Shown: piece after piece, positions 20,901-29,568 of the stretch
How the letters are laid out: every line of letters begins with the position of its first letter
How positions within the stretch are numbered: the stretch's first letter is position 1
Assembly (NCBI GenBank): GCA_039881045.1
Contig: JAYWVB010000004.1
Coordinates: 620,001 to 684,000 of the forward strand
Direction of reading: 5' to 3'
DNA length: 64,000 nucleotides
DNA from: Chaetomium olivaceum
Taxonomy: Eukaryota; Ascomycota; Sordariomycetes; Sordariales; Chaetomiaceae
The notes under the pieces: generated by a model
Seen by the model: the letters and a program-made list of their open reading frames with translations, nothing else
The model's database searches: none
What the model was told of the DNA's origin: nothing
Program-made: the position numbers and the translations under genes

Positions 20901-21816
20901 CCATTTCCACGGCGCGGACCTTGATGCCGTACTGCGTCTCAAGCATGCCGAAGGCGTGTTTAATAGTGTCGATGAGTGTGTCGGACCTCCTGTCTTGGAG
21001 GTAGTAATCCCAGCAGTACCCGGTTACGCGGCAGGTAAACAGCATTAGGGAGTTGAACTTATCCGGGTCTTCCTCCCAGTCGTGGAAATCGATAGCAATC
21101 TTCTCGCCTGGACCGTATAGCGTAAGGTCTCGCTTCTGGCGTCGCTTCTGGCGCTTGAGCTTCGCCTTAGCGCAGGAGTCGCATTGAGCCGTCGTAACGC
21201 CCTTGATTCGCACGCCTTTGGTACTGTTGACTAAGTGTTCGAGGGTTCCCGCGCCGGGGTGGCCCATTCGAAGATGCCAGCGGAGAGCTTCCTGCTTATC
21301 CGGGCGCCGCTCGGTCCAAGAGTTGTAGCGGTTTCGCCGTACGTGGAAGGCAGCCCTGTCGAGGTCAGGAGCCACGTATTCAACGACATACTGCTCGTAG
21401 CGTTCTTCAACAACGCCGAGGATAGTGCCGTCTTGCTTCCTGAGTCGTGTTTCCTTAGGACGCGTGTCCCACCAAATGCCTTGTTCGCGTAACACTCTCA
21501 ACGACACCAAGTTGGTAGCGAGCTCTGGTACAAAGGCGACATCTTGTAGTCGTAGGATGGTCTTGTGGCCTTGTAGGGTAGTGACACTGATGTCCACATC
21601 CCCATAGCCATGGATTCGGAGTCTTCCTTCTCCCGCCCATAGTTGGTCGTCAGGCGGCGCGGTGCGGAAGTTGTTGAAGCGACTGATTTGATTGAACACG
21701 TGTATACTTGCTCCCGAATCGAGGATCGCGGAGTTCCTCAGTGGGTATCCAACGGTTGCGAATACCGCCTTAAGCGTCAGGAATATCGCGCTGATCCGCG
21801 GTTGGGAGGCCGCGTG
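17917..21816 (-). CDS. Copia pol polyprotein of element 2: protease, integrase, reverse transcriptase, RNase H
   Basis: The frame is open for 1,299 codons after the gag stop, with no ATG at its beginning. Order: protease (NSAILDSGAS); pre-integrase zinc segment (HLRMGHPG...CDSCAKAK); integrase core with D in AIDFHD, D in VEMDNE and E in GGAERSGG; a linker with heptapeptide repeats; RT with YDAVNAF, LYGLRRSP and the FFYVDDIV catalytic box; and RNase H with ASDASFAD and TTSTTEAELLAL, then the HVDIHNHWLR end block. All catalytic motifs are present. It follows gag in the same frame after a single TGA (21817-21819), so expression would need stop-codon readthrough or a separate initiation. Confidence 0.95.
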   Translation of the reverse strand, partial: HAASQPRISAIFLTLKAVFATVGYPLRNSAILDSGASIHVFNQISRFNNFRTAPPDDQLWAGEGRLRIHGYGDVDISVTTLQGHKTILRLQDVAFVPELATNLVSLRVLREQGIWWDTRPKETRLRKQDGTILGVVEERYEQYVVEYVAPDLDRAAFHVRRNRYNSWTERRPDKQEALRWHLRMGHPGAGTLEHLVNSTKGVRIKGVTTAQCDSCAKAKLKRQKRRQKRDLTLYGPGEKIAIDFHDWEEDPDKFNSLMLFTCRVTGYCWDYYLQDRRSDTLIDTIKHAFGMLETQYGIKVRAVEMDNEMKTQKPRVTRYLEEDRHIKVEPSPPHTQDLNGGAERSGGVVKEKANAMRDSAKLPAFLWREIVTTAIYLLNRTPRSRLGWKTPFELFHSKPEEHRKPDLAHLRVFGCKAYAMTTKALQKKDRLKRFHPRAWVGFLIGYQSSNTYRIWNPVLNKVIHTRDVIFNEEEVFNGDVEEIRDDLRDVDPAELSTLIRELELPTATNITGTAPASTSQGVDQTTYQQDEDSANTPGYIPVARIPSHMMNPLPTRVQSPDAGVQSPDAGVQSPDAGVQSPDAGVQSPDASVRNTDAGVQSPDADVQSVDASVRNTEAIAENDREDGKTATSAQEPGKDTIQYLPTPPPSPPAAILEAAMFGSAYLPSEEIRQPGAFSEAEGAINPVRAVQPRETGKGALQSGMASDLRTEVTLADCWRGAFHAGTRASVVVTEHGSRLTRSEVERRLRRRERIHRSELPAPPNRHDELDNHPMGEEFKQAELSHLKGHEQMKSWFEISRNHPQVKGHQILDCRWVYVYKFDKHGRYQKAKARLVVRGDQQFRHAAESNYAATLAGRSFRTVMAIAARFDLELLQYDAVNAFVNATLDEDVYMKMPPGHRRTGTILKLNKALYGLRRSPLLWQRTLTQALKTLGFKPVPHEPCAFTRNGVIIFFYVDDIVIAFRNQQRQEALKTMVQLGNRYQLTGGHNLEWFLGIEILRDRKKRLIWLSQASYLEKIINLAESRPCKSTPMSKDELLPYDGIATTRQIRTYQRKVGSVLYAVVITRPDTAFAASRLARHLLNPGGQHQRAADRALDYLFNTRFLALQLGGRNDMQVASDASFADNSVDRKSSQAYAIKLFGGLIGWRANKQETVTTSTTEAELLALAQAAKEALFVSRLVNELGVSLDDSRVTIECDNTQTIRLVTQEIATLKTNLRHVDIHNHWLRQEVEHNRIQVRYTRSAQMMADGLTKALFQAPFESFREMLGLVDVQTLVEERRAMEGAKEVRKMGTVNTKEG
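19975..20152 (-). repeat. 21-bp tandem repeat in the pol linker
   Basis: The plus-strand unit GCATCAGGGCTCTGCACCCCG recurs at 21-bp spacing, with a few variant copies. It encodes the heptapeptide GVQSPDA (variants SVRNTDA, DVQSVDA) between integrase and reverse transcriptase. Confidence 0.9.
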
Positions 21817-23166
21817 TCAATGGTTATCTTCCTTAAGGATTCCCCGGCGAGGTGGCTCCTCGATTTTGACGCGCTTCCGTAGTTGTTCAACGCGACGCTT
21901 GAGGTCTGAGTCGGCTTCCAGGCGCTTCTTTGCCTCGTACGAGACTCGCGATGGTGGCGGTCCCAGATGGGTTGGTCTCTGTTCTGGGAAGACGTACCAG
22001 CAGTTGTCGATTGTATGTGGGCGGTCACAGACAGGGCATCCTGACTTGGAGCCTCCTGTATACCGCCTCTTGCGGTCCAAACTGCGGTTGCGGTCTGGGC
22101 CGCGGCGAGCGCTGGGACTGCGGTTTCGTCCTTTGTCGTATGGACTCCTGGTGCGGTCCCGACGCTGGCGATCGTGGCTTCGTTCGCGGCGTGGTAGCTC
22201 CCGACTGTGGTAGTCGTCCTCTTCCTGGTCCGCGTAGCTTAGAAATGCTCCCTTGGCGATAGTTCGACCTCTTTGGTTAGTCGATTCAGTGACTCGGATT
22301 CGCTCGCTCAAGTCCCTAACCACCTTCAAGGCATCCATCTTTCCTCCATCAATTGTATCCTGATGTGTGGTGTAGTACGATTCGCTCCAATGGCCGTATC
22401 CCACGTCCTTGATGGCCATCTCCAGGTCCCTCCACCAGAACCGAGAGTTAAGTGCGGAGGGTACGTCCTCCTTGTTGGCGGCAAGAAGGGCGGTCTCCCA
22501 CTCTTTGAGCCAAGCAAGCATACCCTCCTTCGGTTTGCGACTCAGAGGCTTGCATGCGGCGTTGAGCCTGTCAATGGCGACACGCTGGGCCTGTACGTCA
22601 TTGGCGCCTGCGCGCTTCTTGAGCGCATCGTACCATTCGTGGATCTCTTTGTCGGCGTCGCATGCGGCGTTGAAGATGTGGGTAGACACGTGTTTCTCGA
22701 CCCATGCCTTAAGGTCGGCTACCTGAGTGACCTGCTTGTCCCACAACCCGTAGTCGAATCGGTAATTGGCCATGTCGGAGTTGTACGCGGCGCGGGCATC
22801 AGCAGTCATCTCCTGGATCGACGTAGGCGGTACCCCTCTGTCCACATCTTCCACCAGGAAGGCCGACGCCGACAGTGTGGCCCGGGTGGACTCGCTGTCG
22901 GTAGCGGTTAAGGCCGTGCCGCTTGCTTGGCCAGCGGGGTTCCGACCGGCTGACCGCGTATTCATCCGTTCGGCTGGCGCGCGCAGGAGGCGCTTGTCGT
23001 ACTGGTCGTATTGTGGCTTGTCTGGTTCCGTCAGGAACTGGCCGTACTTGGGTCCGCCTGGTTTGATGTAGTCCCATAGGCGGCTCGCGACGGCCTTGCT
23101 GGTAAATCTTCGGTCCCACGCCTTCCAATCTTCGGGGCCGTTGAGCGTGATGGCGTTGTCGGTCAT
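21817..23166 (-). CDS. Copia gag polyprotein of element 2
   Basis: 449 residues from the ATG of MTDNAITLNGPEDWKAWDRRF, chosen because it aligns with the start of the element 1 Gag (MTTGSDDEYAKF...NWDEWSEAYEEK) and gives nearly the same length (441). The upstream 33 codons in the same frame are probably leader. A helical capsid-like region is followed by an Arg/Ser/Asp-rich segment (DRQRRDRTRSPYDKGRNRS) and a zinc knuckle CPVCDRPHTIDNC, with one residue fewer than usual between the second Cys and the His. It ends with TGA followed by CAC, and pol continues in frame. Confidence 0.93.
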   Translation of the reverse strand: MTDNAITLNGPEDWKAWDRRFTSKAVASRLWDYIKPGGPKYGQFLTEPDKPQYDQYDKRLLRAPAERMNTRSAGRNPAGQASGTALTATDSESTRATLSASAFLVEDVDRGVPPTSIQEMTADARAAYNSDMANYRFDYGLWDKQVTQVADLKAWVEKHVSTHIFNAACDADKEIHEWYDALKKRAGANDVQAQRVAIDRLNAACKPLSRKPKEGMLAWLKEWETALLAANKEDVPSALNSRFWWRDLEMAIKDVGYGHWSESYYTTHQDTIDGGKMDALKVVRDLSERIRVTESTNQRGRTIAKGAFLSYADQEEDDYHSRELPRRERSHDRQRRDRTRSPYDKGRNRSPSARRGPDRNRSLDRKRRYTGGSKSGCPVCDRPHTIDNCWYVFPEQRPTHLGPPPSRVSYEAKKRLEADSDLKRRVEQLRKRVKIEEPPRRGILKEDNH

Positions 23167-23274
23167 GTCGGCAGCGATGTTGTCGTGTTCGTCGGGGCGG
23201 ACGGTTCGTCGTCGTAGCTGGTTTTCCTGACCACAAGGTCGATATCCAAAGACTCCCGGAAGCAAGTGCTAACC

Positions 23275-23285
23275 GGGCTCATAAC
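23275..23285 (-). other. Primer-binding site of element 2 (initiator tRNA-Met anticodon arm)
   Basis: The plus strand immediately before the right LTR reads GGGCTCATAAC, which is the anticodon arm of eukaryotic initiator tRNA-Met up to position 39. In element sense this is complementary to the tRNA. Drosophila copia is known to prime from such an internal initiator fragment. Confidence 0.8.
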
Positions 23286-23547
23286 TGTTGGAAAACCCAC
23301 AGCCACGGATACCGAGATGGGACAGTCAAACGTAGTGAAAACAGTGTAATTACGGCCAGTTGAGCCAATTGATGGTCAACTACTGCAGTGCAACCGTCGT
23401 GATGTCTGTGTCTGGTTCAAACAGCTGTGTGCGGGCATCTGACCCTGAAAAATACCGCATCTGGTCCCCTGGGTCCACCTCGGGGGGTTTGATTACGCCT
23501 TGGCGACCACACGCCAAAGGCGTGGTCCTAACCTTGTAATCTTGACA
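23286..23547 (-). repeat. LTR of copia element 2 (5' LTR in element sense)
   Basis: 262 bp, identical to 17608-17869. In element sense it is the promoter-bearing copy, and it drives away from the MuiA-like gene that starts at 23786. Confidence 0.98.
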
Positions 23548-23630
23548 GCAGCCCAAGTTTTGGCAGCTTTGGCTGGGTGGCATGAATCCTTTGAACATTC
23601 ATTGAAGGTAATTCTTTCAGCGACGCGGGG

Positions 23631-23639
23631 TATAAATAT
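23631..23639 (+). promoter_or_regulatory. TATA box of the MuiA-like gene
   Basis: TATAAATAT, 155 bases before the ATG at 23786 and 84 bases after the right end of copia element 2. Confidence 0.65.
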
Positions 23640-23785
23640 CTGGTGCCTGAACCGTAGTTCATTCTTCTGCCATTTATTCAACAAATCTAAATCCCAAACC
23701 ACCATTCCAAATTGACTTGGAAACACACAAGTTGCGCGACCTTCAACCTTGTGTGCTCAACTAACTGCCCATCATTGCCGAGAAA

Positions 23786-26277
23786 ATGGACGGCCCTTAC
23801 AAGCAGGACTTTCATGTCCGAGACCTGCCTACCCGGTCCGTCACTCTTTTCCCGACACGCGCTCAGGTTGTTCGTGAAATCAAACAAGTCACCCTCAAGG
23901 TATGGTTTATTCCAATATCAATCATCATTACACTTCATACATGGTCCCTTGAATACTAACAAAGACACAGCCTGGTTCCAATGAGATCACCGTCGTCGGT
24001 GTGACCCCGACCGCTGATGAACACTCCATCAAGGTCGAGGGCACTGGGTCGGCCACCATCACCGACATCTCTGTTGAGTTGCTGCCGAATCGGGACATTT
24101 TCGAGGAGATCTATCCCGATTCCGACTCTGAGAAGGACGAGGAGGAGTCCGAGGCAGATGATGACGATCAAGAAAAGGTCAACGCCGCCATCGAGGAAGT
24201 GCGCGAGAAGATCGCAGCCGTGAAGGACGAGCAAAAGACCGCCAAAGAAATCATCGCCAGCGCTGAGAGCCGCCTGAAGATTCTCGATTCGTACAACAAT
24301 TTGCTGCACCCTAGGGATCGCAGCGACATCGAGGCCAGTGTCGAGACCTATCGCAAGGAGCGTGAGAAAGTGTTCCGGGACCACATGGATGGCACAGCCC
24401 GCGAACGTACACTGTCAAAAGAGGTGGCCACTTTGCTGCGCGAACAAGCACGTCTCGAAAGGCTCCAGGCGAAGGATGAGAGGAAGGCTGCCAAAGAGAA
24501 GGCCAAGATCAGGAGAGCCAAGGAAAAGCTAAGGGAGAAGCAGCGCCGCCGTGACGAGGAGCAGAAGAAGGAGAAGTTGCGCATCCGAAAGGAGCGCGAG
24601 CAGTTTTGGCCGCGCTCTTGCTACAGCGTCCGCATCACCCTTGATGCCGGCGCCAACTTTACCCCCAGCTCGTCCCGTCGCAGCTCTATCGCTAGCGCTG
24701 CCGACGTGCAGGTCGCCTCCAAGGACCCCAAGGACGACGGGGCCAACATGATTTGCGACTTGACCATCTCGTATGTCACATCGTCTGCCTTCTGGGCTCC
24801 GAGCTACGACTTGTCGCTATCGTCCACGACCAGCACGGCCATGCTCAGCTTCGACGCGCGCCTCACCAACATGACATCTGAGACGTGGGTCGATAGCAAA
24901 GTGACACTCAGCACCTCGCAAGCCAACTTCTCGGGCCTTCAGGACGACACCCCGACGCTCGTGCCTTGGCGCCTCAAGGTCGTCGGCAGGGGTGGTCCTT
25001 GGGACGGCCAGGACATTGCTCACAGCCACGAGGAGCGGAACGAAAAGGATATCTGGAATGCCCAGCAAAACGCCATGGTTGCCCAACGGCCGCGCGCGGG
25101 CCTGTTCGGGTTGAGCCAGGCGCCGCTGCAAAAGAACCATGCCGTACCCTATGCACAGCAGATGCAGCGACAAATGGCCTCTGTCGCTCCGCTAGCCCGA
25201 TCCACGGCCTTCGGTGTGAGCAGCTTCGGCGCGCCTGGCTCCAACGCCAATGCAAACAGGAGTGCTCCTGTTGGCGGCCTTTTTGGCGCGAGCAACGCCA
25301 ACGTCATCGCCCATACCGACAACCGCGGAGGTGGAGGTAGTCTCTTTGGCAACGCGCCCCAAGCAAGCGGTCTCTTCGGCGGAGCAGCGCCCAGAGCAGC
25401 CGTCGTAAAGGCAGCCACCGCCAAGCCCTCGCTGTTCGGAAGCAGCCAGACGGAGGAGCTTCCCACCGAGGAGCAGCATGATGAGGGTCCCAACCCGGAC
25501 GACTTCGACGCCCAAACCATGCTCGAACCCATCCCGGAGCTCACCTTCCAAGACTCCTCCTTCGAAGAGACAGGCCTGACCGCCACCTATGACCTGCCGC
25601 ACAGCAAGACCCTCAAGCCTTCCACCACGCCCTCCAAGCAGCGCGTGGCCCGCGTATCATTCAGCAACGTGGCCTTCTCCCGCACCGTCGTTGCCAAGTA
25701 CAAGCCCGCCGCCTACCTGCGCGCGCGCCTCCGCAACACCAGCAAACTCACCCTCCTCCGCGGCCCCACGGGCCTCACGCTCGACGGCACCTTCCTGGGC
25801 CGCTCCACCCTCCCGCGCTGCAGCGCCGGCGACAGCTTCAACATCCCGCTCGGCGTCGACCCGGCCATCCGGGTGTCCTACCCGAAGCCCGAGATCGCGC
25901 GCAGCACGACGGGGGTGTTCAGCAAGGGCGAGAACAGCGTGTACACGCGCTCCATCACGCTGGTCAACACGCGCGCCCCCGCCGGCAAGCCCGTGGCCAT
26001 GACCGTGTTGGACCAGGTGCCCGTGTCGGAGGATGAGAAGATCCGGGTCGACGTGCTGCACCCGGCCGGGCTGACCAGCGGCGGACGGCTGGTGGCGGCC
26101 GGGGTGCCGGGCAGGGAGGGGAAGGAGGAGTCGGATTGGGGCAAGGCCACGGCGAGCCTGAGGAAGGCGGGCGAGGTCCAGTGGGAGGTCTCGCTTAATG
26201 CGGGGAAGAGCGTCAAGCTGCTGTTGCAGTATGAGGTGGCCTTTCCGACGGGGGAGAGGGTCGCGCAGGTTTATTAG
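23786..26277 (+). CDS. MuiA-family (DUF4139) protein with coiled coil and GLFG motifs
   Basis: Exon 1 is 23786-23899 and exon 2 is 23971-26277, with an intron ending ACTAAC...ACACAG; 806 residues. An N-terminal DUF4140-like part (RSVTLFPTRAQVVREI...NEITVVGVTP) is followed by a long acidic then basic coiled coil (about residues 100-255, ending KEREQFWPRSCYSVRITL) and a DUF4139 beta-rich domain (ISYVTSSAFWAPSYDLSLSST...FDARLTNMTSETWVDSKVTLSTSQ) that continues after an insert. The insert carries five GLFG or SLFG motifs at about 25095-25445. The family is called mucoidy inhibitor A in bacteria; its biochemical role in fungi is not established. The start is supported by splicing in frame. Its promoter is interrupted upstream by copia element 2. 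Confidence 0.9.
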
Positions 26278-27093
26278 GGGTATAGTCAGCGATTGGGGCG
26301 TTGGCGGTTTGTGGAGGCTTGTAGGCGGTGTTAGTATAGCTTTGATAGCGTAGATAGCTTCGGCCGGAATTCACGATCGTGTGGATAAACTGGAGTGTTC
26401 CTTGCTTCCTAGTGAATTAGTATGGTGTTATTTGAATGATTCAGCTGTCATGCCGGTTGACATTCAAGCATAATAACTTACGACAATAGATGATCATTGG
26501 CCGTTGAGGTCGTAACTATTTGTATCTTGAGTATAGTGTATAAACCCTTGAGCCTTTTCGGTTTTCATGTTTATATTCACAGCTTCACCCCTGCCCGGAG
26601 ATTACCCAGCATAGCTTCACAGTTGATTTTCTGGAAACACAGCTCAAAACACGAAGAGGAACACCAGGGGGTGTACGAGTGGCACTTGGAAACCGCCACG
26701 CTCGTCGACATGGCGTAGTCCAGGGCCACGATTGATCGAAAACAGATGAGTGGAAGGAAGCTTTTGATGCATCGTTTTAAAGAATATCAGTATAACTATG
26801 TATAATCGGTAATCTAAAATTGGCTGACCCTTGAAATCCATGCCTCAATGAAAGTCAAACCAAAACTTATAAAACACCGAGACAAAAGCTCCGAGGGCCA
26901 AACCAGGCTACCTGGGTTGTCCGTTTGAAATGTAAGGGGAAAAAATCAAAGAGCATGAAAGACCGCGATAAGGAATCCGAGGACTAAATCAGGCTATGCT
27001 GTGATCTAAATTGCACGCTATGATGCTAATGGCGATAAAAAAAGAAAAACGAAAAAAAGAAAAGAACCCCCGCGTGCCACATGCCTCCCACGA
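26278..27093. other. Intergenic between convergent genes
   Basis: 3' flanks of the MuiA-like gene and the RNA ligase gene. AT-richer in the middle (26,300-27,050), with poly-A stretches near 27,040-27,060. No supported gene. Confidence 0.6.
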
Positions 27094-29385
27094 TCACACA
27101 ACCTCCCAATCAACTTCCCCAGCGTCATCGAGGCCCCAACCCTCGACCCCGAGCCAAGCCACCACGCCGCTACCACCCCCCCACAGCGCCTCGTGGGAGT
27201 TCCCACCCCCGGCCCAGGTCGGATCCCCCACGCCGCCACCACCACCCCTCAGCTCCTCGGGGGGTTGCTCACCCTCGGCCTCCGTCGGATCCACGGCGCC
27301 GCCACCGCCCACCCACAGCTCTTCGAAGGAGCCCTCACCCTCGGCTCCGGTCGAACCCACCACGCCCTCATCAACCTCCAGCGAGAGGGTCTCGACTGGA
27401 ACCTGTGCCTCGTCCGGGGCACTGTAAGCCTCCAGCGAGGGGGCCTCAACCGGAGCCGGTTCCTCCTCGGGGTCACTGCCGCGGTGGGCGGCGCTGCCAT
27501 GGGAGGCGCCCTCCAACCGTGACTTGACCCTCTCCATCAACTCCCGGTACTGCTCAAGGGTCATGGCCTTGAACCACTCCTCCGTCGCCTTAAAGGCCCT
27601 GATGATTTTCGCCTCGTCTTCGCTATCGGGCTCCCAGTTCCCGATCCGCATCCTCTTCCTCTCCACCATCTCCGCCTGCTCATGCTCGGGCTCTGCTACC
27701 TCCACCTGCTCAAGCACCGTGACCTCCACCTGCTCAGACACCTCCACCTGCTCAGGCACCTCCACCTGCTCAGGCACCTCCACCTGCTCAGGCACCTCCA
27801 GCTTCTCAAGCTCAGACTTCGCCATCTCAGCCCCCTCAGGCTCAGGCTCGTTCTCCGCCACCTCCTTGTCCTTACCCTTCCACTTATCACCCCCCATCGC
27901 CTTCAGCTGCTTTCTCGCGTGCATTTCATCCCCCTTTTCCATGAGCCACGTGGTAGAAAGCACCTTGAACCAGCGGCCATCCTTGCAGTTCTTGAAGACA
28001 AACCCCTCCCCATCACTCTCATCCGCCATATCCCTCAAATCACCATGGCACTTGGCCAGCTTGGTCACCGGCGCATAGCCCAGCACAGGAACATGCTTCA
28101 GGCTATACTTCTCGGCAAACGCCTGCACGCGGCGCGGATCCCACCGCTGCGTCCTGACCTTGGACCTGCCATCGTAGTCGGCCTCGAAAAAGACCTCGCT
28201 GATGGAGAACACAAACATCTCGTGGGAGGGGCGGCCGGTGCCGTCGCCGTTGTCCTTGTCCGGGTATCCGTACGGGTTGCCCTGCACGGTGGCGCCGACG
28301 AGCTCGCCCTGGACGACCAGGTTGCGGTCGGCGAGCCGCAGCGCCTCGGGCAGCATGGCGGCCACGGCGGCCTTCCAGTAGGTGGTGTACTGCGGGGCGG
28401 CGGCGCAGGGGAGCAGGTGCGGGAGGATGTCCCTGTTCCGCGAGCACACGCCGAAGCGGCCGGTGGGCTGCATGGCGAAGTTGATGAAGTATTTTGCTGT
28501 TGGGTTGTGGACCTCGTCCGGGATTGGGAGGTAGGCGATGTGGCGGATTTTGTCGGCGTTGATGGGGTTTCGTAGGAAGTAGACGGATATGGTGGCCCCG
28601 TCCATCTTTTTGGTTTGTTGATAGATCTGGCGGGTGTACTTAGGCTTGACGAACAGGTTCGGACATTCTTGGACCCGCTTCGTGTCGGTCTTGGGGATGA
28701 ACGGGGGTGTCCTGGTGTGTGTGGTGGCGACCCGACTCATGGGTTTGGTGGTCCAGTCTGGGACCTCCACCTTGTCGTCTGCTGGCACCTCCTCTGGGAA
28801 GCTTTCCCATTTCTTGATGCCCAGCTGAGATGAGAATTCGAAGCGGCGGGCCTCTGTGTTGAATATCTCCATGGATTGTTTGCGGAGACAGTAATCCAAG
28901 GAACGCACCGTTGTGTCGATGTCTGGAAAGTCCGAAAGGTGAAAGACATACCCCTCGGAGTTGACCTCATTTCCCGCCTGGTCAAGCCATATCGAAGTTC
29001 CAACCCTGTAGCCAAGTTGATGCTCGAACTCGGTAAGAGGACCGACCTGGCTTAAAAGCAAGTCGCTCTTAGTATCCCTCCCCGCCGGAAGGAAAGAGTC
29101 CGGTTGCAGAAACAAGACGTATTCTCGTGGAGTAAACCCGCGATCCTTTCGGACTACCACCCTCCAACCCTCAAAGGTAAGGATATGGTAGTCATCATTC
29201 AGCGCAGTCACGGTCTTGATTTGCCGGACTGTTGCCAATGAGCGGCCGGGTTGCGGCGGTGGTCCCCAGTTGGCGGGTTCCAAATCAGGGACACCATTCT
29301 GGGGCGTCAGGAGTGACCTCAAGTTGAGAGCCCTAGACTCGGCGATGGCACTGGTGAGCCAACCGTGAATTGTCTCGGTATTCAT
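27094..29385 (-). CDS. RNA ligase of the DRB0094/Rnl5-like family with long repetitive acidic tail
   Basis: 763 residues, intronless. Like Deinococcus Rnl5 it has an N-terminal OB-like module (LATVRQIKTVTALNDDYHIL...WRVVVRKDRGF...YVLFLQPDSFLPAGR). The nucleotidyltransferase domain follows: motif I KKMDGAT (adenylated Lys near residue 258), motif III-like FGVCSRNRDI, motif IV EGFVFK near residue 458 and motif V WFKVLST. Enzymes of this type adenylate themselves with ATP and seal RNA ends. Beyond about residue 490 the protein is not ligase-like: an acidic Glu/Pro/Val repeat (VPEQVE), a basic patch, then Gly/Glu/Ala-rich sequence. The start was placed at MNTETIHGW; upstream codons in frame include non-ATG starts and lie near the TATA box. 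The ligase role is confident; the cellular substrate is unknown. Confidence 0.87.
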   Translation of the reverse strand: MNTETIHGWLTSAIAESRALNLRSLLTPQNGVPDLEPANWGPPPQPGRSLATVRQIKTVTALNDDYHILTFEGWRVVVRKDRGFTPREYVLFLQPDSFLPAGRDTKSDLLLSQVGPLTEFEHQLGYRVGTSIWLDQAGNEVNSEGYVFHLSDFPDIDTTVRSLDYCLRKQSMEIFNTEARRFEFSSQLGIKKWESFPEEVPADDKVEVPDWTTKPMSRVATTHTRTPPFIPKTDTKRVQECPNLFVKPKYTRQIYQQTKKMDGATISVYFLRNPINADKIRHIAYLPIPDEVHNPTAKYFINFAMQPTGRFGVCSRNRDILPHLLPCAAAPQYTTYWKAAVAAMLPEALRLADRNLVVQGELVGATVQGNPYGYPDKDNGDGTGRPSHEMFVFSISEVFFEADYDGRSKVRTQRWDPRRVQAFAEKYSLKHVPVLGYAPVTKLAKCHGDLRDMADESDGEGFVFKNCKDGRWFKVLSTTWLMEKGDEMHARKQLKAMGGDKWKGKDKEVAENEPEPEGAEMAKSELEKLEVPEQVEVPEQVEVPEQVEVSEQVEVTVLEQVEVAEPEHEQAEMVERKRMRIGNWEPDSEDEAKIIRAFKATEEWFKAMTLEQYRELMERVKSRLEGASHGSAAHRGSDPEEEPAPVEAPSLEAYSAPDEAQVPVETLSLEVDEGVVGSTGAEGEGSFEELWVGGGGAVDPTEAEGEQPPEELRGGGGGVGDPTWAGGGNSHEALWGGGSGVVAWLGVEGWGLDDAGEVDWEVV
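27697..27800 (-). repeat. 18-bp tandem repeat encoding VPEQVE in the RNA ligase tail
   Basis: Plus-strand unit CACCTGCTCAGGCACCTC, about five copies with slight variation. In the ligase frame it reads (V/S)PEQVE. Confidence 0.9.
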
Positions 29386-29560
29386 TGTGTTGTTTGTGTA
29401 AGGAATTGAGTCGTGCAGTGAAAGATAGTAAGAAAGATTGAATTGATTTCTTGATTGGAAATCAAAAGGGTAGATCGATTGACGGATTGAATAAAAGGAA
29501 TCGACCATGAAGTGAAAGAGGAAGAGAAGGAGAGAGGGAAAAAAGAACAGGCGACCACCA

Positions 29561-29568
29561 ATTTATAG
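29561..29568 (-). promoter_or_regulatory. TATA box of the RNA ligase gene
   Basis: On the minus strand CTATAAAT, about 178 bases upstream of the ATG at 29385. Confidence 0.55.

Larger units (their letters stand above)
17608..23547 (-). mobile_element. Ty1/copia LTR retrotransposon 2, apparently intact and recent
   Basis: The element is 5,940 bp. Its two LTRs are 262 bp each and identical over their whole length as read, and it has perfect 5-bp target duplications, a half-tRNA-Met primer-binding site, a polypurine tract, an open gag and an open 1,260-codon pol. The minus strand is the coding strand. Identical LTRs mean the insertion is recent relative to the mutation rate. It sits about 80 bases upstream of the TATA box of the MuiA-like gene, in opposite orientation. 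The only oddity in coding capacity is one TGA between gag and pol in the same frame. Confidence 0.98.
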
